A stretch of 64,000 bases of DNA from Pandoraea pnomenusa (GCF_000767615.3 NZ_CP009553.3:4836001-4900000), one strand, 5' to 3'. Shown: positions 46,457 through 54,799, counted from the first letter of the stretch. The notes: generated by a model not told the origin, from the letters alone. Program-made: numbers and translations.

Positions 46457-47498
46457 GCCAGACACCCCGGGTTAAGCAAATGGGCCATCACGGCGTTCTG
46501 CGCGTGCAGCCGATTCGCCGCCTGCGCGAAGACCCAGGACGAGGGCCCATCGATCACGTCTTCCGAGACTTCCTGCCCGCGGTCAGCCGGCAGGCAATGC
46601 ATGTAGCCCGCACTCGGCGCCGCGCCCTGCATCACCCGCGCATCGATGCGCCAGTCGCGGTGGCGCTCGAAGACATCGCGCATCGCGGCTTCATCGACGG
46701 ATTCCCCAGGTCGCTTCGGGAGATGCGCAAGACTGCACCACGACTTCGCGTAGACGACATGCGCACCGTCCACGCCGGCCGGCAATTCGTGCGTGACGCG
46801 AACGGATGCGCCGGTCTGCCCGGCAATCTGCGCCGCCGCCTGCATCACGTGAGGATCGAGCGCGAAAGCGGGGGGTGCGCCAGCGTCACATCCATCCCCG
46901 TTTTGACCGCTGCGAGCAACAAACTCTGCGGCACCGCCACCGGCTTGTGCCAGCTTCCCGAGTACGCCCAACTAATGCATAGCCGTCGGCCCGGGAGTTC
47001 GCCCAGCGCTTCGCGCATCGTCATCACATCCGCCAGCGCCTGACATGGATGAAATCGATCGCATTCCATATTGATGAGCGGCACGTCGCTCCACTGCGCG
47101 AACGCCTCGAGATGACGATGCGCCGCGCCGTATACCCATCCTGCGGGCTCGCCGTACATGCGAATCGCGATGGCATCGCCGTACGACGAGAGGACTCGGG
47201 CGACGTCGGCGATGCGCTCCGTCGCGTAGGGAATTTCGGCGTCCGGAAGCGCCGGCGTATAGATGCCGTGACGCGGATCGAGCACCACCGCGTGCCCACC
47301 CATTCGCGACAACCCGGTCTGGAAGCTGCTTCGCGTACGCAACGACGCGTTGTGGAAGAGGAAGTAGATCGTACGGCCATGCAACACCGCTTCCGTGTGA
47401 ATCGGATAGCGTCGCTTGAACGAAAGCGCGGCTTCAAGCAACGCGCAATAGTCCGCCGCGCGCATGGTCATGTCGGGCGCCAGCCAATGGCAAGTCAC
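46453..47498 (-). pseudogene. Acylornithine carbamoyltransferase-like gene, frameshifted at a C6 tract
   Basis: Two overlapping frames together encode one aspartate/ornithine carbamoyltransferase-family protein of about 348 residues. The first half (from GTG 47498, with GAGGAGG at 47503-47509) carries the carbamoyl-phosphate motif FHNASLRTRSSF, VARVLSSYGDAIAIR and NMECDRFHPCQALAD; the second half carries VVYAKSW, the HCLP motif and NRLHAQNAVMAHLL. These resemble N-acetyl- or N-succinylornithine carbamoyltransferases. The frame breaks at six C (46870-46875, read on the minus strand); one more base would restore AHPPAFALDP. This is a sequencing error, a real mutation or slippage-controlled expression. 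The likely ancestral role is carbamoylation of an amino group, perhaps of diaminopropionate (inference). Confidence 0.83.
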
Positions 47499-47517
47499 AG
47501 GTGCCTCCTCATCCTCA

Positions 47518-48459
47518 TCATTCGGGGGGCCGCCAGCGACCCACGCGATGCGCAAACCGCTGCGTGCACGACATGCCGAGCCGCTCGAACAGGCGCCTCG
47601 GCACCAATGCCGCCTCCATCATCTGCACGCCGACCTGCAGCGGATCGACGCTGTCCCGGAGAATCCGATCCGCATCGCGCGACGTCACTCCCACGGCACA
47701 CAGATGCGCGTGCCACGTGGGAAGCTCGGGCGCGAGAAAGGCCATCATCAACTCCGGCACGATCGCGTCGAGAAAAGCGCGCTCATCCGGCGACAGCAGG
47801 GGCACCCACTCGCCGACGAAGCGCACGAAGGCCGCTTGATGTCGCATCTCGTCCGCGCCATGTTCGGCCAGCAACGTGCGCACCGGCGCGTAGACGCTGT
47901 CGCCTGCGCCCGCCTCACGCAGCGTGCCGGTAATCAGCGTCTCGGTGATCGCCGCCGCTGCCACGACGGCCGTCGCCCGAGAGGGTAAGGGGGCGCCTTC
48001 GCACAACGCCATCACCCGCGTGACGCTGAGCGACGAACATTGCGTCAGCGCATATCCGGTGGCCACATGGCAATGGCGGCGAAAGCGCTCCATCATCCAC
48101 GTATGAAATCCCTCATCTGTATAGATGGCGAGGAGATCGTCGCGGGTCACCGACCGGATGCCCGGGATGTCGAGCATTTGTTCAACGGCGCGATTGACGA
48201 TATGCAGCTCGACGCGCTCCGTCCGGTTCAGATAATCGGCCAGACGCAACGCACTCAGATGTTGTCGCGTTGCTTGTCCCCGCGCGCACACCAGCGGATG
48301 CATGGCATACGGCATGAGCGACACGTTGAACAGCAGATCGTCAGGCCGAAGCGCGGGGAACGGCGTCTCCGTTGCGCAGCGCGTGACGGCCGCGACCTCG
48401 CGCCACGGTCGCAGCTCGGGGCGGCATCCGGGGGCGTCGATCGATGATGGATCAGCCAT
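47518..48459 (-). CDS. AurF-like di-iron N-oxygenase
   Basis: 313-residue helical protein matching p-aminobenzoate N-oxygenase AurF. All seven metal ligands can be placed with AurF spacing: E84 (RVELH), E116 and H119 (DEGFH), E173 (ITETL), H200, E204 and H207 (HGADEMRH). AurF-type enzymes oxidise amines stepwise to hydroxylamine and nitro groups using oxygen; here an aliphatic amine of the pathway is the likely target (inference). ATG 48459 overlaps the end of the PurA-like gene by 8 bases and has a GGGGAGG Shine-Dalgarno; the longer upstream frame would overlap that gene by 137 bases. The following GTG start lies 19 bases past the stop. Confidence 0.87.
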   Translation of the reverse strand: MADPSSIDAPGCRPELRPWREVAAVTRCATETPFPALRPDDLLFNVSLMPYAMHPLVCARGQATRQHLSALRLADYLNRTERVELHIVNRAVEQMLDIPGIRSVTRDDLLAIYTDEGFHTWMMERFRRHCHVATGYALTQCSSLSVTRVMALCEGAPLPSRATAVVAAAAITETLITGTLREAGAGDSVYAPVRTLLAEHGADEMRHQAAFVRFVGEWVPLLSPDERAFLDAIVPELMMAFLAPELPTWHAHLCAVGVTSRDADRILRDSVDPLQVGVQMMEAALVPRRLFERLGMSCTQRFAHRVGRWRPPE

Positions 48460-49921
48460 GCGCCTCCCCCACTGGAGCTGGTGTTGGCGGATGCGACGCA
48501 AGGGACACCAGACCGGCGCGCTCGGGACCGAGGCCGATACCCGCCAGCGGCGCACCGATATGTCGTTCGACGAACTCGATGAAGCCACGCATGGCAGTGT
48601 CCAGTGTTCCGTTTCTGCTGCGCGCGATGGCGCTTTCCGTCAACCCCGTGTAGATCTTCAGTTCGGACGCCCCACCGCCGGACAGGGCGTCGCGTTGCAC
48701 CCTGACGGGCACACCTTGGTAGGTCGACTGAAAATAGTGCGTCAGACAGTCCACCTTGTTGAGGTAGACACAGTCGACGGCGTGCATCCTGACGACGTCG
48801 TTCAGCGCGGCGAGATCCAGGATGCCGATACGGCGTGGCCGCCCCGTGCCCGTGCCATATTCGCCAGTGAGCATGCGAAGCGCAGTGCCGACATCAAGCG
48901 GATCCTGGGACCGCAACAGCATGTCGGGAGAATGACGTTGCGCCTCTTCAATGATCCCCACCCGCGATTGCGACGCCTCATGGCAATACTGCGCGGAACG
49001 CTCGCCGCCGAGTTCCGACGGGAACGGACCACGCCCGACGCGCGACATGATGGCCTTGGCCACCCCAATGGTTCGGCGGTGGAATTTCGGCGGCAGGTCG
49101 CCGCCCACATACGCATAGGCCGGCACCGTGTGACTCGACGTGACGAAGGGCTGCGTGCCGTCGACGACGTCGAGCAACACCGACTGGGCGCCTTCGAACA
49201 ACACGCGCCCGCCGGCCATCACGCGACGGGTGAGCCAGCTCCGATCCGGCTCGAGATAGGGACGCAGGGTGTGAGCGACCTTCGGCAGGCTCAACAACAA
49301 GTCCGACAGCTCCGCCATCCAGGGGCACGCGCCGCCCTCCGCGTTGATCATGCCCGTGAGCACCCGGCGCATGGCCATCACCGTCTGCGCCTCCCGTTCT
49401 AGCAAATCTCCGAACATCAGATTGACGCGCGTATCGTTGCGCACGCGCAAGGCGCGATCGGCGTAGCACGGGCCGATACCGTTGCCGGTCGTGCCGATGG
49501 TGTCGCTGCCGCGACGGTCATGCGCAATGTGATGAGGCTGAACCAGCGCAGCTCTCGCACTGATGTGCAGCCGTCCCTCCAGCGAGATCCCCATGTCGTG
49601 CAACTGCTCGATTTCGTCAGCCAGCTTCCAGGGATTGATGGCGCAGCCCGAGCCGATGTAGAGCTCGGCATGCGGGTGGAACACGCCGGACGGCAATTGC
49701 TTCAGGGCAATCTTGCCGAACGGCGTGTCGATGGTGTGTCCCGCATTGGCGCCACCATTGAAGCGGCCGATCACGTCGTAGTCCGGCGCCAGGGCGTCGA
49801 TGATTTTTGCTTTGCCTTCGTCGCCATATTGCAGGCCGACCAGGACGTCGGCATAGCCTGCTGCGCACTTGGATGCGTGGTTGGAACAGCGGGAGACAGT
49901 GTTACAGGTTGCGGAGGTCAT
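48452..49921 (-). CDS. Adenylosuccinate synthetase paralogue with altered amino-acid site
   Basis: 489-residue protein of the PurA family, which uses GTP to phosphorylate IMP and replace the 6-oxygen with aspartate. The P-loop GDEGKAK (33-39) with catalytic D34, the AGHT histidine H62, the TTG loop (144-146), FEGAQ (242-246) and the guanine motif NKVD (388-391) are kept. The aspartate site is changed: E. coli R131 aligns with N147, T300 with G358 and R304 with P362 (loop GTGTGRPRR, 356-364); R303 and R305 are kept. It has extra N- and C-terminal tails. ATG 49921 overlaps the upstream stop as ATGA. It may be a pathway ligase using another amine, or an inhibitor-resistant PurA. Confidence 0.87.
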   Translation of the reverse strand: MTSATCNTVSRCSNHASKCAAGYADVLVGLQYGDEGKAKIIDALAPDYDVIGRFNGGANAGHTIDTPFGKIALKQLPSGVFHPHAELYIGSGCAINPWKLADEIEQLHDMGISLEGRLHISARAALVQPHHIAHDRRGSDTIGTTGNGIGPCYADRALRVRNDTRVNLMFGDLLEREAQTVMAMRRVLTGMINAEGGACPWMAELSDLLLSLPKVAHTLRPYLEPDRSWLTRRVMAGGRVLFEGAQSVLLDVVDGTQPFVTSSHTVPAYAYVGGDLPPKFHRRTIGVAKAIMSRVGRGPFPSELGGERSAQYCHEASQSRVGIIEEAQRHSPDMLLRSQDPLDVGTALRMLTGEYGTGTGRPRRIGILDLAALNDVVRMHAVDCVYLNKVDCLTHYFQSTYQGVPVRVQRDALSGGGASELKIYTGLTESAIARSRNGTLDTAMRGFIEFVERHIGAPLAGIGLGPERAGLVSLASHPPTPAPVGEAHG

Positions 49922-52065
49922 GCGCGTTGCATATCAAGGAAGAAACGGGGGACAGGTGCTTGCCGAGCCGCCAGCCGTTCGTAGACCCAGTGGCCGACGG
50001 CGACGTCCAGAATGCCGAGACCGAACGGGGAAAATACGACCGGACGATCGTACGTCGGAGGCTCGCCGCCACTTAGCAGGTGAGGCAGCGATGTTGTGAC
50101 GAAGCGGCGGTGGCCGGTCGCCATTTCGGCGAGGTGCAGCGATGTCTGAGCACGCAGGCAATGATCGATATCGTCGACGACGTTGCACGACGCCCGTACG
50201 ATCTCGGGCGCGAGATCGCGCAACGACAGGTGAAGCACGAGCGGGCAGTGAGAAAACCACGCGACATCGTCGACATACGGCGCCGCCGCCGTCGTCGCGA
50301 ACACAATCACGTCGGCCTGCCGCACAGCGCGTTCGAGCGATGGCTCCCCATGCGCGGGGTAGCCGAGTTTCGTTTCGACGTGCGTGGCCAGCGCTTTCGC
50401 GGAATCGGGACGCAGATCGTGCACGATCACCCGCTCGATCGGCGTGGCGCCAAGCGGCAGGCATTGCGCCACATGGCGCGAAATCACCCCCGCGCCGATA
50501 AGTGCTACGCGCACACCGCCAGCGCGGACCGGCGTTCGATTGGCGCCAAGACGGCGCAGCGCGCTGATCGCGCTCGCCGCGGTGCGCGCGGCGCTGACGA
50601 TGCTCGCCTCCATGCAAGCCATCGGATAACCGGTCGACGCGTCGTTGAGAATGAGCACCGCCGACGCGCGCGGCATGCCCCGCTCGACGTTGCCGGGAAA
50701 GCTGGATATCCATTTGATTCCCGTCACGCCCTTGCCGTCGCCTTCACCATTGCGAATATGCGCGGGCAGCGCGATGATCCGGTTGGACCGCTCATCCGGG
50801 AAACGGAGAAACTGGCTTTGCGGAATCACGGTACGCCCGGCGTGGTGCGCGCGGTACGCCGCCTCGACCACGGCCAGGATGTCGGGCATGCCTGCGCGAA
50901 TGGCAGCGTCGACCTGCTCGCCGGTGAACACGCGAAATTGAGGCGATGGCGGCGGGGATGGCAGGGGGGATGGAAGCGGGGATGGAAGCGCGTTCATGAC
51001 AGCGACGAGCTCGCGACGTCCACCGGATCGAACACGGGCCCGGCGTCCCTCTTCATTGCCATCGATGCATGACGCGGCCCAATCGGGGTCGTACACCGTT
51101 TCGAGATACTTGTCGCCCATGTCGGGCGCGAGTGCCACAACCGCGTCGCCGGCGGCAATATCGGCAGCCGACATTCGCACGGCATGCAGCACGCTGCCGG
51201 TCGATCCGCCCGCGAGCAACCCGCGCCGCGCAAGGGCATGGCACATGCGTAGCGTGTCCGGCTCGTCGACATGGACGATGGCGTCCGGCCGTTCGGCATT
51301 CGGCCCCTCCCTCAGCGCCGGACGGCAGCTGGCCCCCAGCCCGGGAATGCGCCGCGGCCCCGGCGAACCGCCGAACGTGACAGAACCGGTCGCATCGACA
51401 GCCACGACGCGCGTGGCCAGACGATGCTCTCGCACGTATCGCAAGCACCCCGTCAATGTGCCGGTGGTCCCCGCACCCACGAACAGATGATCGACGCGGG
51501 GCAGCGCTGCAAAGATCTCGGGCGCTGTCCACCGGTAGTGCGCGCGCCAGTTTCCCGGATTCGCGTATTGGTTGAGCCACACCCATCGCGCATCGCGCGC
51601 CACGGTCTCGCGGATCCAGGCGATACGTGTGCCGAGGTAGCCGCCCTGTGCATCGCGCCGCGCCACACGCACGATCCGGGCGCCCGCGGCCTGCATCGCC
51701 CGGGTCGCCTGGCGCGAAGTATTGGGATCTGTCACGCAAGTGAAGCGATAGCCGCGATTGGCGCAGATCAGCGCAAGCGCCACGCCCAGGTTGCCGGAAG
51801 ACGATTCGACGATCTGCGTATCGGCGCGAAGTCGGTCCGTCGCCTCCAGTTCTTCGATCAGTTGCAGCGCCGTCTTGAGCTTGATCGACCCGGCCGCGTT
51901 CAAGCCCTCTAGCTTGAGATGGACGGTGGCCCGACACAATCCGTCGATGCTCGCAAACGCCGGCAGCGACGGCTGGAGAAACGCGCCGTTCACGTGAAGC
52001 GTCAGTCCGTCTCGCGAACTGGCACCCATGGCAGCGGTCGCCGTCGTTTCGTGCTGATACCCCAC
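49918..52065 (-). CDS. SbnA-SbnB fusion: L-2,3-diaminopropionate biosynthesis
   Basis: 715-residue bifunctional enzyme. Residues 1-350 match SbnA: PLP lysine K62 in NAAGSIKLKT, SSSGNLG (88-94), WLNQYANPGNWRAHY and the phosphate loop AGGSTGS. SbnA joins O-phosphoserine and glutamate to N-(1-amino-1-carboxyl-2-ethyl)-glutamate. Residues 378-715 match SbnB of the ornithine cyclodeaminase family, with GIKWISSFPGN, ASAVLILNDASTGYP and the NAD loop LIGAGVISRH; SbnB oxidatively releases L-2,3-diaminopropionate and 2-oxoglutarate. A Ser/Pro/Leu linker (about 355-377) joins them. GTG 52065 has a strong GGGAGGTGA Shine-Dalgarno (52069-52077). First gene of the operon; in staphyloferrin B clusters these are two separate proteins. 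Confidence 0.92.
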   Translation of the reverse strand: MGYQHETTATAAMGASSRDGLTLHVNGAFLQPSLPAFASIDGLCRATVHLKLEGLNAAGSIKLKTALQLIEELEATDRLRADTQIVESSSGNLGVALALICANRGYRFTCVTDPNTSRQATRAMQAAGARIVRVARRDAQGGYLGTRIAWIRETVARDARWVWLNQYANPGNWRAHYRWTAPEIFAALPRVDHLFVGAGTTGTLTGCLRYVREHRLATRVVAVDATGSVTFGGSPGPRRIPGLGASCRPALREGPNAERPDAIVHVDEPDTLRMCHALARRGLLAGGSTGSVLHAVRMSAADIAAGDAVVALAPDMGDKYLETVYDPDWAASCIDGNEEGRRARVRSGGRRELVAVMNALPSPLPSPLPSPPPSPQFRVFTGEQVDAAIRAGMPDILAVVEAAYRAHHAGRTVIPQSQFLRFPDERSNRIIALPAHIRNGEGDGKGVTGIKWISSFPGNVERGMPRASAVLILNDASTGYPMACMEASIVSAARTAASAISALRRLGANRTPVRAGGVRVALIGAGVISRHVAQCLPLGATPIERVIVHDLRPDSAKALATHVETKLGYPAHGEPSLERAVRQADVIVFATTAAAPYVDDVAWFSHCPLVLHLSLRDLAPEIVRASCNVVDDIDHCLRAQTSLHLAEMATGHRRFVTTSLPHLLSGGEPPTYDRPVVFSPFGLGILDVAVGHWVYERLAARQAPVPRFFLDMQRA
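50954..50989 (-). repeat. 12-bp tandem repeat encoding the SbnA-SbnB linker
   Basis: Three copies of GGGGATGGAAGC, one with GCAGG at its end, written on the plus strand; on the coding strand they give Leu-Pro-Ser-Pro units. More degenerate copies lie on the 5' plus-strand side. Confidence 0.8.
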
Positions 52066-52186
52066 GGATCACCTCCCGAAATCGCGCCCGAAGGCGACGC
52101 AATGACATGCTGACGCGAGCGATTCGAGTGCAGGGAATCCGCAGCCGGATGGCGCCGGCATCGCGGAATGATGCTCCCGAACGCGC

Positions 52187-52200
52187 CGTGCTCATGCACG
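52187..52200. promoter_or_regulatory. Candidate operator dyad upstream of the island operon
   Basis: Inverted repeat CGTGC-TCAT-GCACG, about 120 bases before the GTG start of the SbnA-SbnB gene. The arms are only 5 bp and it does not resemble a well-known lux box, so it is a weak candidate for the LuxR-type regulator or another factor. Confidence 0.25.
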
Positions 52201-52358
52201 CCGTGAAGCGTCATTTAAGCGAACGAGACGCGCGCCGGCCACCTGCATGGTCGTGTAGGACGCAGGATGCGGTGAACTAGCCGGCCCGGCACCGCCGGGC
52301 AGAAAACTTGATGGAAGGGGGAAACCTGGTGGGGGAAACGTTGTGAACGCAAACGCGT

Positions 52359-53279
52359 TCAGCGCGGTCGGCCGCCGCGTCCGATATCCTGAATGCGAAC
52401 CACGGCATTGCCCGCCGCGTCCGTCTTTTCCGGAATCTTCCAGGCGTGACCATAGACGAGTTCGAACGTCAGCGCGATCGTGCCGTCGGCGCCACGCTGG
52501 CGATCCAGGGCCGCACGCAACGCGGCCAGACGACCGCGTCCGGTAAGGCCCGTGCGGCGCTCCGGCCGGGGGTTCACCCCCAGCAGCCGCACGTCGCGCA
52601 ACAGCGTGTCCGGCGACTCGAATGTAAGCGTGAGGCGCTCCATGTCGGTGACCGGCGTATCGAAGCCGCTGGCGACCATCATGTCGCCAAGATCGTGCAT
52701 GTCCGTCGGTTCGAGCGCGTGCGGCAGATCGTCGACCTCCGCCCACGCGGCACGCAGCTCGCGCAACGTATCGGGACCGTAGGCCGAGAACATCAGCAAG
52801 CCGTCGGTACTCAGCACTCGGTGCCATTCCGGAATGACGCGATGCGGCTCGCGATACCAGTGCAGCGCCAGATTCGACCAGACCAGATCGAACGAGCGCG
52901 CCGCGAACGGCAATGCGGAAAAGTCGGCCTGCACCACGCCGTACGGAGGCGCGCTGCGCAGCAAACGCCGCCATCCTGTCGCCGCACCGGCTGCGGCGGC
53001 CGATCGCGCCATGGCGAAGGAAGCATCGAGTCCCACGCGATAGGCGTCCGGATAGCGCTCGCCGAAACCCAGCAGATCGCCGCCCGTGCCGCAGCCGGCA
53101 TCGAGCACGCGCCCGGGGTTGAGCTTGATGTAGTCAAGCCGGCTCGCGAGTCGAGACGCCACCTCCCGCATGAGGAAATCGGCGTCCGACCAGTTCGGTG
53201 CACGGCGATCGAACGCGGTGCGCAGGAAGCGTGCGCTGAACGCGGAAGACGGATTTTGGGGGGCGGCAGAAGGCTTCAT
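52359..53279 (-). CDS. bioC: BioC-like malonyl-ACP O-methyltransferase
   Basis: 306-residue SAM-dependent methyltransferase. It starts with the region FLRTAFDRRAPNW and SAM motif I VLDAGCGTGGD, then DASFAMARSA, the BioC-like VWSNLALHWYREP and FSAYGPDTLRELRAAW. BioC methylates the free carboxyl of malonyl-ACP to start pimelate synthesis for biotin. No other bio genes are in the window, so the exact substrate is inferred from motif similarity. ATG 53279 is chosen; the upstream frame overlaps the divergent comF promoter region. It ends about 290 bases from the island operon start. Confidence 0.85.
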   Translation of the reverse strand: MKPSAAPQNPSSAFSARFLRTAFDRRAPNWSDADFLMREVASRLASRLDYIKLNPGRVLDAGCGTGGDLLGFGERYPDAYRVGLDASFAMARSAAAAGAATGWRRLLRSAPPYGVVQADFSALPFAARSFDLVWSNLALHWYREPHRVIPEWHRVLSTDGLLMFSAYGPDTLRELRAAWAEVDDLPHALEPTDMHDLGDMMVASGFDTPVTDMERLTLTFESPDTLLRDVRLLGVNPRPERRTGLTGRGRLAALRAALDRQRGADGTIALTFELVYGHAWKIPEKTDAAGNAVVRIQDIGRGGRPR

Positions 53280-53511
53280 GGGACAGGCGAAAAGGCGAGT
53301 CGGCAGTATACTCGCTGCTGCCCGAGCGCATTGGGCACCGCCGCGCCCCGTCGTGCCGAACACACCCGGCCACGGGGCGTGGGCGCCTGTGCAAGCTCGC
53401 CCACGGCGAAGTCCGGCCTTCCGTCGACCGGCGTCGATCGGCAATTCCCGCACAGCGCCCCGCCGCGCCACACCAGCCACACCAGCCACACCACTGACTC
53501 CCGCTATCGCC

Positions 53512-54312
53512 GTGACCATCGTTCGCGCCACCCTATCGACGCTTGCCAGGTTTGCCGGGACACTGCTGCACTTGGCACTGCCCGATCACTGCGCGTTCTG
53601 CCATCGCCGCGCCGCGCGACAGCTCTGCGCGGATTGCGCGAACGTCTTCGACGTCCACCGCAGCGATCCGCCGCAACGCTGCGCCCGATGTGCCGTCGCG
53701 CTGCCGACGGCACGCGACCCCCATCCGGACGCCGACGCGCCCGCACATGCGACAATTTGTCGCACCATGCCAAACGTCATCTGCGGACAATGCCTCCGGT
53801 ACCGGCCGGCCTTCGACGCGACGATCACCCTCGCGGACTACGTGGCGCCACTCGACACGCTAATGATTCGTCTGAAATACCATGGCGCCCTGCCGTTCGC
53901 CCGCGAGTTCGGACAACGTCTCGGCGACGCCCTTCTCGAGCAGGCTGGGGACGAGGCTCCGCTGGTGGTGCCGGTGCCGCTGGCACCGTCGCGGCTGGCG
54001 GCGCGCGGCTTCAATCAGGCGTGGGAGCTCGCACGTGTCGCCGCCCGGCGCGCGCGCCTGCCGGCCAGCGCCCGTGCGCTGCATCGCGAACGAACGACCA
54101 CCGCACAGCGCCGACTTACGCGTGACGCGCGGCAACGCAACCTGCGCAACGCCTTCACGGCAAGCGCACTCGTTCGCGGACGTCGCGTCGTGCTGGTCGA
54201 CGATGTAATGACGACCGGCGCCACTTGCGATGCGGCCGCAGCCGCGCTCAAACTGGCGGGTGCCACGCATGTGCTCGCCGCGGTCGCCTTGCGTACGCCG
54301 CCTTCCCGATAA
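53512..54312 (+). CDS. comF: ComF family protein (phosphoribosyltransferase-like)
   Basis: 266-residue ComF-type protein. An N-terminal zinc-binding region has paired cysteines (CAFC, CADC, CARC, CGQC), and a C-terminal phosphoribosyltransferase-like domain carries the PRPP-binding motif VVLVDDVMTTGATCDAA and RGFNQAWELAR. ComF/GntX proteins are linked to natural DNA uptake and use of DNA as nutrient. The GTG at 53512 is chosen as the closest start before the conserved domain; the frame is open upstream over 9-bp repeats and bioC antisense. Confidence 0.88.
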   Translation: MTIVRATLSTLARFAGTLLHLALPDHCAFCHRRAARQLCADCANVFDVHRSDPPQRCARCAVALPTARDPHPDADAPAHATICRTMPNVICGQCLRYRPAFDATITLADYVAPLDTLMIRLKYHGALPFAREFGQRLGDALLEQAGDEAPLVVPVPLAPSRLAARGFNQAWELARVAARRARLPASARALHRERTTTAQRRLTRDARQRNLRNAFTASALVRGRRVVLVDDVMTTGATCDAAAAALKLAGATHVLAAVALRTPPSR

Positions 54313-54328
54313 CCCTGCCCCCAAGACC

Positions 54329-54799
54329 ATGTTCAACGTCGTTCTCGTCTGCCCCGAAATTCCGCCCAACACCGGGAATGTGATCCGCCTGTGCGCCAAC
54401 ACCGGCGCCCGGCTGCATCTGATCGAGCCGCTGGGCTTCCCGCTCGACGATGCGCGCATGCGCCGCGCAGGCCTGGACTATCACGAGTATGCGCAAATGA
54501 AGGTGCACAAGGACTGGGCTGCGTTTCTGGCCGCCGAAACCCCCGACCCCTCGCGCATGTTCGCGCTCACGACCCGCGGCTCGCGCCCTTTCGGCGAACT
54601 GTCGTTCGCGCCGGGCGACTGGTTCATTTTTGGTTCGGAAACCCGCGGCCTCGCCCCGGCGTTACTCGACACGTTTGCGACCGCGCAGCGCGTGCGCCTG
54701 CCGATGCGCCCCGGCAATCGCAGCCTCAACCTGTCGAATACGGTGGCCGTGGTCGTCTTCGAAGCCTGGCGTCAGCAAGGCTACGCGGGCGGGTCCTGA
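54329..54799 (+). CDS. trmL: tRNA (cytidine(34)-2'-O)-methyltransferase TrmL
   Basis: SPOUT-family methylase that 2'-O-methylates the wobble nucleotide of leucine tRNAs. The 156-residue protein shows [20 protein letters not shown], the HLIEPLGF strand, the glycine-rich [10 protein letters not shown] loop and the knot motif [16 protein letters not shown], all typical of TrmL. It lies 16 bases after comF and overlaps the convergent macrodomain gene by 19 bases. Confidence 0.95.
   Translation: MFNVVLVCPEIPPNTGNVIRLCANTGARLHLIEPLGFPLDDARMRRAGLDYHEYAQMKVHKDWAAFLAAETPDPSRMFALTTRGSRPFGELSFAPGDWFIFGSETRGLAPALLDTFATAQRVRLPMRPGNRSLNLSNTVAVVVFEAWRQQGYAGGS

Noticed and set aside
48459..48588. Longer N-terminus for the AurF-like protein
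   Set aside because: It would overlap the PurA-like gene by 137 bases. The ATG at 48459 has a strong Shine-Dalgarno and leaves the AurF fold complete.
41892..53279. Transposase or integrase remnants at the island borders
   Set aside because: Both edges were read on both strands and no transposase motif, tRNA fragment or long direct repeat was recognised.
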